Assembly (NCBI RefSeq): GCF_021012795.1
Contig: NZ_VFYU01000020.1
Coordinates: forward strand, 30,069 to 94,068
DNA length: 64,000 bases
Reading direction: 5' to 3'
Origin: Psychrobacter sp. I-STPA10
GTDB taxonomy: Bacteria > Pseudomonadota > Gammaproteobacteria > Pseudomonadales > Moraxellaceae
Notes under the pieces: generated by a model
The model's input: the letters and a program-made list of their open reading frames with translations, nothing else
The model's database searches: none
Told to the model about the DNA's origin: nothing
Shown: positions 18,801 to 31,941 of the stretch, in pieces
Layout of the letters: each line of letters starts with the position of its first letter
How positions within the stretch are numbered: the stretch's first letter is position 1
Program-made: the position numbers and the translations under genes

Positions 18801-20417
18801 CTAATCATCATAAATATCATCATTGCCACCAATAACAATATGCTTATCAACCAAATAAATCAGCCATAAAATCGGCACACCAATCAATGCGGTAAAGATA
18901 AAGAAAAACGGATAGCCCATATTATCAACAATCGTTCCTGAATAGCCACCCAAGACTTTGGGTAATAAGGTCATTAGTGAGGAGAAAATCGCATACTGAA
19001 CCGCAGTAAAACGAATCGAAGTTAATGCTGATAAAAAGGCAATAAATACCGCACTTGCAAGCCCTGCCGCCAAGTTATCAAAAATTACCGCCAAATACAT
19101 ATAAGGCAAACTAGCTGGGTGCATGGTCAATAGCACAAATAATAAGTTGGTGATACTGGCTAAAATCGCCCCTATCATCATCGCGCGCATAATACGAATT
19201 TTTTGAGCTAAGATACCACCCAAAAAGCCCCCCGCAATAACCATTACCACACCAACTAATTTTACCGCATTGGCGATGTCGGTTTTGCTAAAGCCCATAT
19301 CTTGATAAAAGACGTTGGAAATAACCCCTGCAACAATGTCTGAAATACGATATAGACCAATTAATGCCAATAATAGCAGTGCCTTTGAACCATAACGACG
19401 GAAAAAATCAACAATCGGCTCAATCCATGTTTGGTATGCCATTTTTTTATTAACCAGTCCGATTTGTACCAAAACATAGCCAATGGTTAAAGCCACTGCC
19501 AAGCTGGATAATAAATGTGACACTTCCAAACCAAAACCAAGCAACACACCATTCACTTCAGGTAACACATCGCCCAATTCTTTAAAGGCAACAATAAAGC
19601 CAATCACCGATAAAGCAAAAACAGCGACCAAACGCAAATAATCAGTGGCAGGTTTGTTTTCAACCACTCTCTCACGTACAGGCTCATAAGTTAATAAAGT
19701 CGTTGCCACACCCACACCCATCACGCCAGCCATGACCCAATAGGTATTTCGCCACGCCTCATAGCTATAAGCCGTTTCATTTGAGCCAAAATAAGTTGCT
19801 AAATACAACGCCCCTGCCCCAGCGACAATCATGCCAATACGATAACCTGCGGTATAAACGGCTGATAACACCGATTGAAATTCAGGCGGGGCAAGTTCAA
19901 TGCGATAAGCGTCAATAACGATATCTTGGGTAGCTGATGAAAAACCTAATAATACCGCCCCGATTGCCATAAAAGTCAAAGCAGTGATTTCTATATCCCT
20001 ACCAAATATTGAAAAATGACTGACATTATCAATGGCAACGCTGGGGTTAACACTTGCCATTAGGCAGATGGCAAGGATAATCAAGATTTGCGACACCAAC
20101 ATCCACGCCCGCCTGCGCCCCAACCATGCGGTTAAAACTGGCAGTGGTACAGCGTCAATCAAAGGTGCCCAAATAAACTTAAATGAATAACCCAATGCCG
20201 CCCAACTAAACATGGTAACCACACTACGGTCAATACCTGCCTCACGTAGCCACAATGACAAACTTGAGAAAATTAGCAAAATAGGAATACCTGCCGAAAA
20301 ACCCAAAAATAGCATAATCAGTGCACGTGGGTCTAAATAGGCTTTACTTGCCTCAAGCCATGATTTTTTGGGTTTGCTAGCAGGGTCATTTGAAGAGGAA
20401 ATAACAGGCATAAACAC
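18801..20417 (-). CDS. AmpG-like major facilitator permease (muropeptide transporter family)
   Basis: A 538-residue protein with 12 to 14 membrane spans. The segment YLDPRALIMLFLGFSAGIPILL with SLWLREAG is the AmpG signature, and SFKFIWAPLID, FSSATQDIVIDAYRIE and GYRIGM follow. AmpG imports anhydro-muropeptides for cell-wall recycling and affects AmpC beta-lactamase induction where present. Some homologues of this length are assigned only as MFS transporters. It is the likely first gene of a leftward unit with the membrane protein at 17997 and prmC. Confidence 0.85.
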   Translation of the reverse strand: MFMPVISSSNDPASKPKKSWLEASKAYLDPRALIMLFLGFSAGIPILLIFSSLSLWLREAGIDRSVVTMFSWAALGYSFKFIWAPLIDAVPLPVLTAWLGRRRAWMLVSQILIILAICLMASVNPSVAIDNVSHFSIFGRDIEITALTFMAIGAVLLGFSSATQDIVIDAYRIELAPPEFQSVLSAVYTAGYRIGMIVAGAGALYLATYFGSNETAYSYEAWRNTYWVMAGVMGVGVATTLLTYEPVRERVVENKPATDYLRLVAVFALSVIGFIVAFKELGDVLPEVNGVLLGFGLEVSHLLSSLAVALTIGYVLVQIGLVNKKMAYQTWIEPIVDFFRRYGSKALLLLALIGLYRISDIVAGVISNVFYQDMGFSKTDIANAVKLVGVVMVIAGGFLGGILAQKIRIMRAMMIGAILASITNLLFVLLTMHPASLPYMYLAVIFDNLAAGLASAVFIAFLSALTSIRFTAVQYAIFSSLMTLLPKVLGGYSGTIVDNMGYPFFFIFTALIGVPILWLIYLVDKHIVIGGNDDIYDD

Positions 20418-23071
<2,654 letters not shown>

Positions 23072-23408
23072 CCCACACTTTCAATATAGATAGCAGTAAA
23101 ATAGCCGTCATGGTGGTAGGTATGACAAGGATACCTACCACCATATTCGTTTTTGATATATAAAAATACTGTATTTTCCCATATAAGAATAAAATAATGC
23201 GTTTACACTATACACGCTAAATCAATAGCGTTTATAAAAAATGTGATATCAAAATTTAGATGAGAGAGATTAGAAAGTAGAAAGTTTAGATAGATAAAAT
23301 GAATCATTCATCCACTTGTATGACTTAAGTTATGCAAGTTTTTACTGTGTTTATAAGAACTGAGTTTACAAGAGCAGCAACAACAAAATCCAACCTAAGG
23401 AAGCAATT
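23072..23408. other. Gene-free interval katG to CysB-like gene
   Basis: About 335 bases. The first 85 contain the katG terminator (23110-23155). The rest is AT-rich upstream DNA of the regulator with no further recognisable element. Confidence 0.5.
23110..23155 (+). terminator. Terminator of katG
   Basis: ATGGTGGTAGGTAT and ATACCTACCACCAT form a perfect 14-bp stem with a 7-base loop, followed by ATTCGTTTTT. Confidence 0.85.
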
Positions 23409-24335
23409 ATGGCGATCAATGTGGTAGTGAATCAACGTCATTTACAAATACAACTAAAACAATTAGAGACCGTCTGGCATACCGTCATCAATGGCTATAA
23501 CTTAAGTCAGGCTGCCACTGTTTTACACACCAGTCAATCGAGCTTATCCAAACACATCGCTGCCCTAGAAAATCAATTAAAAACTGAAGTCTTTATTCGT
23601 CAAGGTAAACGTTTAACTGGTCTCACCCCCATGGGTGAAGCCCTACTGCCGCATATTGAGTCGATCTTTGCTGAAATACGTACCATCGAAAATCTGAGTT
23701 TGGATTATAACAACCCACAATCAGGTACATTAACCATCGCCACCACCCATACCCAAGCTCGCTATGTGCTGCCAGAAATTGTTAAGCAGTTTAAAGAAAA
23801 ATTCCCTAAAGTACAGTTGGTGCTACAGCAAGCCGACCCTGAAACCATTGCTAATATGGTTATTCGTGGGCAAGCAGATATTGGTATTGCCACTGAGTCA
23901 CTACTACACAATGCTTATTTGCGTTGTTATCGTTATTATGATTGGTCACATCGCATCATTGTACCCAACGACCATGAGCTTGCAGGTCAAGAAAATATTG
24001 ATTTACCCACACTTGCCAGCTATCCCATCGTCACCTATCACGGTGGCTTTACTGGTCGCAGTACCATTGATAAGACCTTCCATGACGCAGGACTTGAGCC
24101 TGATGTGGTATTGGCAGCCTTAGATGCAGATGTGATTAGTACTTATGTCAGTGCAGGGCTTGGTGTGGGCATTATTGCCGAAATGGCATTTGAAGCCAGT
24201 CATTATCAAAGCTTAACTGCCATTCCAGTCGATCATTTTGGACGCTTTACCAGTTGGATAGCGGTACGAGATGATGCAGAAGTACGTCAATTTGGCAAGG
24301 CATTTATCAAACTTTGCCAAGAACAGTTCTCTTAA
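23409..24335 (+). CDS. CysB/Cbl-type LysR regulator
   Basis: A 308-residue LTTR. The N-terminal helix-turn-helix (NLSQAATVLHTSQSSLSKHIAALE) and the effector-domain entry TIATTHTQARYVLPEIVKQF are the CysB/Cbl signature; the Thr-Thr-His-Thr loop contacts sulfate or O-acetylserine-type ligands in that group. It is expected to control sulfur assimilation genes, none of which is adjacent. AAGGAAG lies 7 bases before the ATG. Its place after katG suggests, without proof, a link between thiol supply and peroxide stress. Confidence 0.88.
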   Translation: MAINVVVNQRHLQIQLKQLETVWHTVINGYNLSQAATVLHTSQSSLSKHIAALENQLKTEVFIRQGKRLTGLTPMGEALLPHIESIFAEIRTIENLSLDYNNPQSGTLTIATTHTQARYVLPEIVKQFKEKFPKVQLVLQQADPETIANMVIRGQADIGIATESLLHNAYLRCYRYYDWSHRIIVPNDHELAGQENIDLPTLASYPIVTYHGGFTGRSTIDKTFHDAGLEPDVVLAALDADVISTYVSAGLGVGIIAEMAFEASHYQSLTAIPVDHFGRFTSWIAVRDDAEVRQFGKAFIKLCQEQFS

Positions 24336-24356
24336 TCTGTCTTAGGCGTATAAAGC

Positions 24357-24394
24357 AAAAAACCGACCCTACTATTTAGTAAGGTCGGTTTTTT
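24357..24394. terminator. Bidirectional terminator between CysB-like gene and ilvE
   Basis: AAAAAACCGACC and GGTCGGTTTTTT form a 12-bp stem with a 14-base loop. A and T runs on either side let it serve both converging genes. Confidence 0.85.
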
Positions 24395-24460
24395 ATTATC
24401 TATCTTTTTTTTGTATCTGCTTGTTTATCTGTTTGACTATCTATAAAGCAGGCTAATCAT

Positions 24461-25393
24461 TTACTCATCAATAAAGCTTAACCAGTGTTTATATTTCTCA
24501 TTACGACCATGCACCACATCAAAGTATAAGCTTTGCAATTGCTCGGTAATTTCACCACGTCCACCATTACCAATGGTGCGGTCATCGTATTCACGAATCG
24601 GTGTCACTTCGGCTGCTGTTCCTGTCATAAAGATTTCGTCAGCAAGATAAAATTCATCACGAGTCATGCGGCGTTCAACGACTTTGATACCCAAATCTTC
24701 CGCAAATTCAATAATTGTACGACGAGTGATACCATCTAACGCACCACCAGCCAAATCTGGAGTATGCAATACGCCACGCTTGACTAAGAATAAGTTTTCA
24801 CCTGAGCCTTGGCACACATAGCCTTGAGGATCCATCAAGATAGCCTCATCATAACCTTGGCGAGTCACCTCTTGGTTTGCCATGATCGACACAGGATAGT
24901 TGCTCGATGCTTTTGCCTTACACATGGTCACATTTGGCAAGTGGTGCGTATATGAAGAGGTTTTTACACGGATACCATTTTTGATGCCTTCTTCACCCAA
25001 ATATGCCCCCCAATGCCATGCTGCAACCATCGCATTGATGCTGTTATCACGAGAAGATAAACCAAGTTTTTCTGCCCCTACCCAAATCAGTGGACGAATA
25101 TAAGCTTCTGCCAAGCCATTTTGCTTAACGATCTCTTTTTGTGCTTGCTCAAGGGCAGTTTGATCAAATGGCACATCTAATTGAAAAATTTTGGCAGAGC
25201 CTAATAGACGCTCTGTATGCTCAGCAAGACGGAAAATTGCAGTACGCCCTTCATCGGTTTGATACGCACGCACCCCTTCAAATACCGCCATACCATAATG
25301 TAGGCTATGAGTTAGGATATGAATTTTGGCATCTGGCTGATCTATAATATCGCCATTGAGCCAAAGTTTGCCTTCTTGTGTTGCCATATTCAT
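24461..25393 (-). CDS. ilvE: Branched-chain amino acid aminotransferase
   Basis: A 310-residue fold-type IV PLP enzyme. Recognisable features are HYGMAVFEGVRAY, YIRPLIWVGAEKLGL, the Schiff-base lysine region CKAKASSNYP, and DEAILMDPQGYVCQGSGENLF with the PLP-phosphate-binding TRRTI. It performs the last step of Leu, Ile and Val synthesis. AGGATG lies about 6 bases upstream of the chosen ATG; a second ATG two codons later is possible. The neighbour glnE is upstream on the same strand, separated by about 90 bp. Confidence 0.95.
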   Translation of the reverse strand: MNMATQEGKLWLNGDIIDQPDAKIHILTHSLHYGMAVFEGVRAYQTDEGRTAIFRLAEHTERLLGSAKIFQLDVPFDQTALEQAQKEIVKQNGLAEAYIRPLIWVGAEKLGLSSRDNSINAMVAAWHWGAYLGEEGIKNGIRVKTSSYTHHLPNVTMCKAKASSNYPVSIMANQEVTRQGYDEAILMDPQGYVCQGSGENLFLVKRGVLHTPDLAGGALDGITRRTIIEFAEDLGIKVVERRMTRDEFYLADEIFMTGTAAEVTPIREYDDRTIGNGGRGEITEQLQSLYFDVVHGRNEKYKHWLSFIDE

Positions 25394-25481
25394 AAAATCA
25401 TCCTTATTAGAATTAGATTATATTAAAGTTTTTAACTTAGCCGTCGATTATAGCACCCAGCCCCATGATAAATAAAATCTT

Positions 25482-28400
25482 TTATAGGGTTTTATCACCA
25501 ATCAATGCTGGTAGCCTCGACATATCCTCATCTTTGTCATCTGCCACGACCTCAGCAGAGTGACTGCCGATGATTTGCTGCCACCATGTTTGTACTACCA
25601 TGCGTGTGTCATGCCATAGTTCATCTTCTACAAGCAGCCCTTCTTTTGCCAACGCAAGCTGATGGGTGGCAGCTCGAAAACGTAAATAGGCATCGGTTAA
25701 GTCTTGACAGCACTGCTTAGACCAAATATCCAACTCAGATAACAACTCAAAAATACGCACATTGTCCGTCCACTTGGTTAGACTTGGATAATCATGGGCA
25801 TACGCCAATACCGCATACTGTGCCAAAAACTCAATATCAATGATGCCGCCTGCATCTTGTTTTAGATTAAACTTGCCAGCCGCTTGCGTTGATTTATCGC
25901 TACCCAGATGATTTTGCATCTTGGCACGCATACTGCTAACGTCTTCTTTGACCTGCTCAATACTACGTGACTGACTCAATACGTTATGGCGAATATCATC
26001 AAACTTTGCCATCACTTGCTTATCACCACAGATTGCCCTTGCTCGTACTAATGCTTGATGCTCCCATGCCCATGCTTTTTCATGTTGATAATACTCAAAT
26101 GATTTACTAGAAACCACCATCATACCTGCATTACCCGAGGGTCTTAAGCGCATGTCGATCTCATAAGCACGCCCATCACGGGTTTGGGTATTGAGATAGT
26201 TCATCAGCTTTTGCGCTAACCGAGCAGCAAACTTCATACCACTCACCGACTTATCGCCCGTGGTTTGCGCCTGCTCATTAATCTGGTGAATAAATACCAA
26301 ATCCAAATCCGAAGCATAACCAAGCTCAAGACCACCTAGTTTGCCATAACCGATAATCGCAAAACCACTGTTAGCTTCCGATACAGGCACACCACTGACA
26401 CCCATAGGATAACCATGACGTTTCACCAATTCTGCAAATGCACGCTCCAATGCTTTTTCTAATACCACCTCAGCAATATAGGTCAATGAGTCCGATACTT
26501 TCATAATCGGACGCTCTGCCAATACATCACTGGCAGCCACTGCCAACACTTGATTGTTTTTAAATAAGCGTAGCACGCTCAGCAGATCCTCTTCATCATT
26601 TGCTTCCACCCGCAATAACCGTTGACGTAAAATATCTCGCAACTCATCTTTATCAGGTAAATGACGATAACGCTGCTGCAAAAACGAATCTAACAGCACA
26701 GGATAACGTGCCAACTCCCCCGCAATCCAAGGGCTGGCAGATAACATCGGGATAAGATTGACCGTGGCATTAGGGTTTTCGGTGAGCATTACCAAATAGA
26801 TAGAGCGGCGACAAATGGCTTCTAGCAGGGTCAATAGACGAGGCAAGGCAACATTAGCAAGCCCCATTTCCTCCTCATGCACAATCAGCGCATGTACCAA
26901 GCTTGGATAGGCATCATCAAGACGCTGTCTGGCTTCCTCAGACAGTCCAGCCACCAACTTACTGTGCCAAAACTGTTCAAGCTTTTGCCGATTTTCTGTA
27001 GTTAAAATATCTGCCAAAGTAGCGAGCTGATTTTCGTCGGTTTCGGCTTGCTCTTGGGCAGGGTTTTGCCGTTCAGTTACCATACGATCAAAGGGAAGAT
27101 GCACATTTTGTCGATGCTGATTCAGTGTCGCCATAAACTGGGCATAGTCTTCAAAACCCAGTGTTACTGCCAAATTATGCTGCCACTGTGGATCGGTGGG
27201 TAGTTTTTGTGTTTGTTGATCATGAATGGCTTGAATGCCATGCTCTACACGGCGTAAAAACCGATATGCTGCTTGCAGATTTTCGTATGTTTCTGCATCC
27301 AAAAAATCAAACTCATATAATACTTGCATTGCTTTTAAGCAAGACTTAACCTCAAGCTGACTATGACGACCACCATAAATTAATTGGAACGCTTGCACAA
27401 TAAATTCAATATCACGAATGCCACCAGCACCCAGCTTCACATTATCTAAATCTTCACGCTGTGCCACCTGATTTTGGATTAAAGACTTCATCTCGCGTAG
27501 CGCAGAAAAGGCACTGTAATCCACATAATAGCGAAATACAAAAGGCTTAATCAGTCCTTGTAATTGCTGTGCAAACTGCTCATCTATTGGATTAATAATG
27601 CGTGCTTTGAGCCATGCAAAACGCTCCCATGCGCGTCCGTGGGTGGTAAAGTATTTTTCCAACGCTGACAAATGAATTGCCAAATCACTGCCATCACCCC
27701 AGGGTCTAAGGCGCATATCGACCCGAAATACAAAACCATCAGCGGTATTGGTATCAAGCAGCTTAATAATACCCTGCCCTAAACGGGTCATAAATCGCTT
27801 ATTTTCGATGGATTTTTGACCATTTGTTTTTTGCCCATCGGTCTCGCCTCGAGCACGGTGCACAAATATCAAATCAATGTCACTGGACAAATTGAGCTCT
27901 TGCGCCCCAAGTTTGCCCATTGCCAAAACCGCCATATCATCTGCAAGCATGATGTGGGTATCTGCTTGTGCCGTGTCATCACTATGGCTAGAAATCGTAT
28001 GACTGTTAGATAGATGACTAGATGCATTGCTGGATAAACTGTTAAGTTGATGACGACTGGCACGAAAAGTTGGGTGACCATAGCGTTTTACTAGAGTTTG
28101 CCACACATAATCTTTGGCAAATATCACACAGCCATCAGCAAAATTAGACAGCTCAAGGGTTAATTGCTCAAGTGAAATCAGCCCCAAAGCATCTTGCCAA
28201 ATCCAACGGGTCATCAATAACTGACGTAAGTGACGTAGCCCTGTAATGACGCCCGCTTCATCAGCAACTTGCAGATCATCATCAATGGTATAGTCTTGAA
28301 TCAAATCATCAATCTGTTGATGTGATAGGTTACTATCTAAGGGATAACTGCGTAAAAAGGACTGTACTGCTTGGGGCTTATTTTGCCAAAACTGGTAAGC

Positions 28401-28523
28401 ATAATCACTGGCAAGCTTGAGTACCTGTATTTGCGCAGCATTTGCTATATTAGAGTTTTCATGAGAATTGGTTGGTGATTGCGAGGATTTATTAGACGAG
28501 CTAGAGTCAGAGGTTGCAGACAT
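25482..28523 (-). CDS. glnE: Glutamine synthetase adenylyltransferase / adenylyl-removing enzyme
   Basis: A 1013-residue bifunctional enzyme with two nucleotidyltransferase domains. The N-terminal deadenylase half contains MGKLGAQELNLSSDIDLIF, and the C-terminal adenylylase half contains GYGKLGGLELGYASDLDLVF. Each carries the DxD metal motif and a downstream MRLRPxG motif. It controls glutamine synthetase according to nitrogen status with PII. The start is ATG 28523, because AGGAG lies 9 bases upstream; an in-frame TTG at 28556 only extends the frame. The Ser/Asn-rich first 25 residues are probably disordered. Confidence 0.96.
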   Translation of the reverse strand: MSATSDSSSSNKSSQSPTNSHENSNIANAAQIQVLKLASDYAYQFWQNKPQAVQSFLRSYPLDSNLSHQQIDDLIQDYTIDDDLQVADEAGVITGLRHLRQLLMTRWIWQDALGLISLEQLTLELSNFADGCVIFAKDYVWQTLVKRYGHPTFRASRHQLNSLSSNASSHLSNSHTISSHSDDTAQADTHIMLADDMAVLAMGKLGAQELNLSSDIDLIFVHRARGETDGQKTNGQKSIENKRFMTRLGQGIIKLLDTNTADGFVFRVDMRLRPWGDGSDLAIHLSALEKYFTTHGRAWERFAWLKARIINPIDEQFAQQLQGLIKPFVFRYYVDYSAFSALREMKSLIQNQVAQREDLDNVKLGAGGIRDIEFIVQAFQLIYGGRHSQLEVKSCLKAMQVLYEFDFLDAETYENLQAAYRFLRRVEHGIQAIHDQQTQKLPTDPQWQHNLAVTLGFEDYAQFMATLNQHRQNVHLPFDRMVTERQNPAQEQAETDENQLATLADILTTENRQKLEQFWHSKLVAGLSEEARQRLDDAYPSLVHALIVHEEEMGLANVALPRLLTLLEAICRRSIYLVMLTENPNATVNLIPMLSASPWIAGELARYPVLLDSFLQQRYRHLPDKDELRDILRQRLLRVEANDEEDLLSVLRLFKNNQVLAVAASDVLAERPIMKVSDSLTYIAEVVLEKALERAFAELVKRHGYPMGVSGVPVSEANSGFAIIGYGKLGGLELGYASDLDLVFIHQINEQAQTTGDKSVSGMKFAARLAQKLMNYLNTQTRDGRAYEIDMRLRPSGNAGMMVVSSKSFEYYQHEKAWAWEHQALVRARAICGDKQVMAKFDDIRHNVLSQSRSIEQVKEDVSSMRAKMQNHLGSDKSTQAAGKFNLKQDAGGIIDIEFLAQYAVLAYAHDYPSLTKWTDNVRIFELLSELDIWSKQCCQDLTDAYLRFRAATHQLALAKEGLLVEDELWHDTRMVVQTWWQQIIGSHSAEVVADDKDEDMSRLPALIGDKTL

Positions 28524-28709
28524 AAGAGAACACTCCTGATATTGGCAGTCAGTCAAGACATAGAAGATATCAGAGTATCATATATAGCAGATGGCATGAA
28601 AGATGATTAGGTTACCCTCACCTCTATTTTTTTGCTTTGGTTACTAATTGATTGAAATAGATGCATAAAATTTATTTCTATATTCTAATTCTCTATTGAT
28701 ATAAGCATT

Positions 28710-29429
28710 TTAAACCATCAACAGGTGCGCTAACATCTCTTGCAACATTGGCGCATTCAAAGAGAGTACATAACCAATCATCGCACCAATGAGCACATCT
28801 GTGGGATAATGTAGCCCCAAGACCATACGTGAGATGGCCACCAATAGCATAAATGGCAACATTATCCACAATAGTGATGGATAATAACTGCCTAAGGTTG
28901 CCGTAAATAACACCGCTTGGAGGGTATGACCTGAGGGGAAACTAAACACATCAAGGGGGCGTTCGCCAAGTATGATTACTTGATGTACCTGATACGGACG
29001 AGGACGCACTGTTTTTATTTTCAGCAGCTTATAAATAATCAGTCCCGATAGACTAACCAAAGTGGTGGTCAACAAAGGCAGTAATGCCGACTGTCCATAA
29101 CTAAAAGCAATACATAGCAGCAATGTATACCAAAACCAACCATCTCCTAAGCGGCTCACCACTTTAAAAAACTGCGCGATTAATTGATTGGTTGAATAGC
29201 GATTAATATGAATACACAACTTGGTATCCCAAGTCAGTAGCTGATTGGTATACACAGCCAAAGCAGGATAGCGATTGATAGCCACAAATATCGGACTGGG
29301 GGTCACATTGTTATTTATGTTATTCACAGCCAACTTGTCATTATTGTCATTAAGATAGCGGGCAGGCAGCAAACCTTTGGCTATTGAGTCAGCAGTTAGG
29401 TCTTTGCTGTCATTGCGTTTGGCGCACAT
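28710..29429 (-). CDS. PAP2-family membrane phosphatase
   Basis: A 239-residue membrane protein with the three phosphatase motifs: KIKTVRPRP, FPSGH and SRMVLGLHYPTD. About five spans surround them. PAP2 enzymes remove phosphate from lipid phosphates such as phosphatidate or undecaprenyl pyrophosphate. A glycosyltransferase gene lies 219 bp upstream on the same strand, so a role in glycolipid or polyprenyl-phosphate recycling is plausible. The N-terminal 45 residues are Asn/Asp-rich and probably cytosolic. Confidence 0.9.
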   Translation of the reverse strand: MCAKRNDSKDLTADSIAKGLLPARYLNDNNDKLAVNNINNNVTPSPIFVAINRYPALAVYTNQLLTWDTKLCIHINRYSTNQLIAQFFKVVSRLGDGWFWYTLLLCIAFSYGQSALLPLLTTTLVSLSGLIIYKLLKIKTVRPRPYQVHQVIILGERPLDVFSFPSGHTLQAVLFTATLGSYYPSLLWIMLPFMLLVAISRMVLGLHYPTDVLIGAMIGYVLSLNAPMLQEMLAHLLMV

Positions 29430-29648
29430 TGATCACTCCTTAAAAAATATAACAATAAATGATAAGCCACCTCGATGATAAAACGATACAACATTGAGCC
29501 AAATGCTAGGGACTTTTGCAAAAACAGGCATATTAAAACAAAACCCCAAAAATCAATACTAATAAGAATTTATTTTTTGTAAACTTTTTATTTCATAATA
29601 TTGTAGCCATTTTTATCCTTATAATTTTTTTATAACTTTATCTTATCC

Positions 29649-31136
29649 TTACAATAACGACGCTTTATCGGTTAATGGCACATTTGTTGGCTGACACTGC
29701 GCTTTAGAGTGCTCAATCAATAGCATGTTACCTTGTTTTATTTTATTTGCTTGCATTGCCTGTAATATATCGGCTTCTGGTGTTTTTCTATTAGCCATCT
29801 TTGTATCAGGTATGGCTGCCACAAACATCTCTAGCATCTGTACTGCTGGACGCTGCCAAGAATGACTGGCAACCCTATGCCTCGCTTGTATGCCCATTTT
29901 TTGTAATTGACACGCTTTCGGCAGTCTAGCGACCATATCAATAAAACCTTGCGTATCACCCATATCCGCAAGCTGTCCACAATGCGCATCAACGAACATA
30001 CCTGCTGCGGCATCATCAAACGCAAATATAGGTAAACCACTTGCCATCGCCTCAGTGACCACATTACCAAAAGTCTCAACCTGACTGGCAAACACAAACG
30101 CATCAGCACTGGCATAATGTGCTGCCAATGCTGTCCCCGTTTGCATGCCAGCAAATATAATATCGTCACTACACTGCTGTGCTAATGCCTGTAAACGCTG
30201 TCTGTCAGGGCCATCACCAACAATAACCAACTTCATCGCTCGATGTAGCTGGGTGCTTTGCAAGGCTTTAAATGCTTGAATCACCAAATCGACACCCTTT
30301 TCAGGTGATAAACGGCTAACCATCATCAACACCGTATGTTGCTGCTGCACTTGCCATGAATCACGCAACGCCTGACTACGCATTTGAGGGTGATAATGTT
30401 TGGTATCTACCCCTCGACCCACTTGTACCAGACGCTTAAAACCTAACTGCTGTAAATCATTTTGTGTCTTTTGGCTTGGTACACAAGTGGCTGCTGACCA
30501 GTTATGAAAGCGTTTAAAATATGCCATGATAGGGTGTGCCAATATCCCTAGACCAAAATGTCTGCTAAAATCATGAAACTGGGTGTGATAGCCTGTGGTA
30601 GCAGGGATTTTAAGACGTTTTGCTGCGCACAAAGCCGCCAATCCCAACGGCCCTTCGGTAGCGATATGTACGATATCAGGGCGAATACTAGCAAACTGTT
30701 TTTTTAACTGTTTATAAGCAGGCATACCAAACTGCAAATCGCTATAACGTGGAATGGGTATGCCTTTTACCAAAATATGATGGCTTACAATACTCGGTTG
30801 TAAACTCGCCACTTCCCTCTCTTTTTTTGCCTCTACTAATGACTTACTAGGAGACACCAAACTCACCTGATGCCCCATCTTCACCATTTCACTAACCAAT
30901 TGATATAAACTCATGGCAACACCATTAACATCAGGTTGCCATGTTTCTGTCACCAGTACAATATGTAGCGGTTTTGCTTGCTGATGCTTATAAATATTAG
31001 CGGAATTATTGTTGTCGTTATTATTGCCATTATTATTGCTATTGCTATTGTTGTTATCGTTGCTGTCATTAAAAAAATTATTATTATCATGCTGCATAGC
31101 AGCCCGTGTAATAGAATTAAAAGTATCTACAGTCAT
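29649..31136 (-). CDS. Glycosyltransferase family 4 (GT-B), Asn-rich N-terminus
   Basis: A 495-residue GT-B enzyme. The acceptor domain starts at HIVLVTETWQPDVNGVAMSL (about residue 58), with HIATEGPLGLAAL and TGYHTQFHDF. The donor-binding domain includes VSRLSPEKGVDLVIQAF, VIVGDGPDR and the E-x7-E motif ETFGNVVTEAMASGLP. The pattern resembles mannosyltransferases that glycosylate diacylglycerol or phosphatidylinositol. Residues 17-46 are nearly all Asn, Asp and Ser, encoded by AAT/AAC repeats (about 31000-31090), and are absent from ordinary family members. It is paired with a PAP2 phosphatase. Confidence 0.9.
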   Translation of the reverse strand: MTVDTFNSITRAAMQHDNNNFFNDSNDNNNSNSNNNGNNNDNNNSANIYKHQQAKPLHIVLVTETWQPDVNGVAMSLYQLVSEMVKMGHQVSLVSPSKSLVEAKKEREVASLQPSIVSHHILVKGIPIPRYSDLQFGMPAYKQLKKQFASIRPDIVHIATEGPLGLAALCAAKRLKIPATTGYHTQFHDFSRHFGLGILAHPIMAYFKRFHNWSAATCVPSQKTQNDLQQLGFKRLVQVGRGVDTKHYHPQMRSQALRDSWQVQQQHTVLMMVSRLSPEKGVDLVIQAFKALQSTQLHRAMKLVIVGDGPDRQRLQALAQQCSDDIIFAGMQTGTALAAHYASADAFVFASQVETFGNVVTEAMASGLPIFAFDDAAAGMFVDAHCGQLADMGDTQGFIDMVARLPKACQLQKMGIQARHRVASHSWQRPAVQMLEMFVAAIPDTKMANRKTPEADILQAMQANKIKQGNMLLIEHSKAQCQPTNVPLTDKASLL

Positions 31137-31395
31137 ATTGCAGTCCTAATTATCTTTATAAACTTTTTTATGACTATCACTGTAGCAACACCGATTGACA
31201 CTTTTATGGCAGTTTTATCGCAGTTTGATGACATGGCAACCACATCACCACAAATCTGTTGATAACAAACTGGCTTTTATATGGATTATTATCCGCTTAA
31301 AATTGGCTTATGTTGCAATTTTTGTCATAATAAGTGTTTGTTATATCAATGATGTTCTATAGATAAACAGAAGAATAGACAAACAGAGTCAAACT

Positions 31396-31842
31396 ATGTC
31401 CACTAAGCCCTGCTTATTGCTTCTTATCAGCAAATCCCCCACCCACCCGCTTGCCCAGCATGCGCTGCGTTATGCTCGTAGTTATTTGCAGCTACAAGCC
31501 AATGCTAACTCTCATAAAACAGAAGCAGTATCAACAATGCCCACAACAATGCCAAAACTGGCAATCTTTTTTTATGCTGATGCTGCTCATATCGCCAATC
31601 GCTTACATTGGCAATCAGCCGACCAGAGCAACTTAACCGAGCAATGGCAGCAGCTACAACAAAACTTTTCTATTGAGTTGCCCGTCTGTGTCAGTACTGC
31701 CTTAGCTCGTGGGGTAGCCGATACAGACAATGCACAGCGGCATGGGCTACAGGGTGATAATTTAGCTGAAGGGTTTAGCTTAGTTGGACTGGGAGATTTG
31801 GCAGATAAAATGCACCGAGCTGATAAAGTCATACAGTTTTAA
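31396..31842 (+). CDS. tusD: Sulfurtransferase TusD
   Basis: A 148-residue DsrE-family protein, first of a four-gene tus operon. The active Cys lies in LPVCVSTALARGV, where TusD accepts a persulfide from TusA. The C-terminal LVGLGDLADKMHRADKVIQF is typical. TusBCD passes sulfur to TusE and then to MnmA for 2-thiouridine at the tRNA wobble position. An insert of about 15 residues near residue 36 makes it slightly longer than the E. coli protein. Confidence 0.85.
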   Translation: MSTKPCLLLLISKSPTHPLAQHALRYARSYLQLQANANSHKTEAVSTMPTTMPKLAIFFYADAAHIANRLHWQSADQSNLTEQWQQLQQNFSIELPVCVSTALARGVADTDNAQRHGLQGDNLAEGFSLVGLGDLADKMHRADKVIQF

Positions 31843-31941
31843 AGACAGTCATCTTGAAAAACAACCATCTTGAAAGATTCAATAAAAAACTCAAAAACTC
31901 AAAAACTCAATGTTTAAAAATTAGCAAAAAAGAAGGCAACC

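Noticed and set aside
25482..28523. Several antisense open frames inside glnE (for example 27161-27349 and 27816-28013)
   Set aside because: They are shadows of the glnE coding sequence with no start signals of their own.
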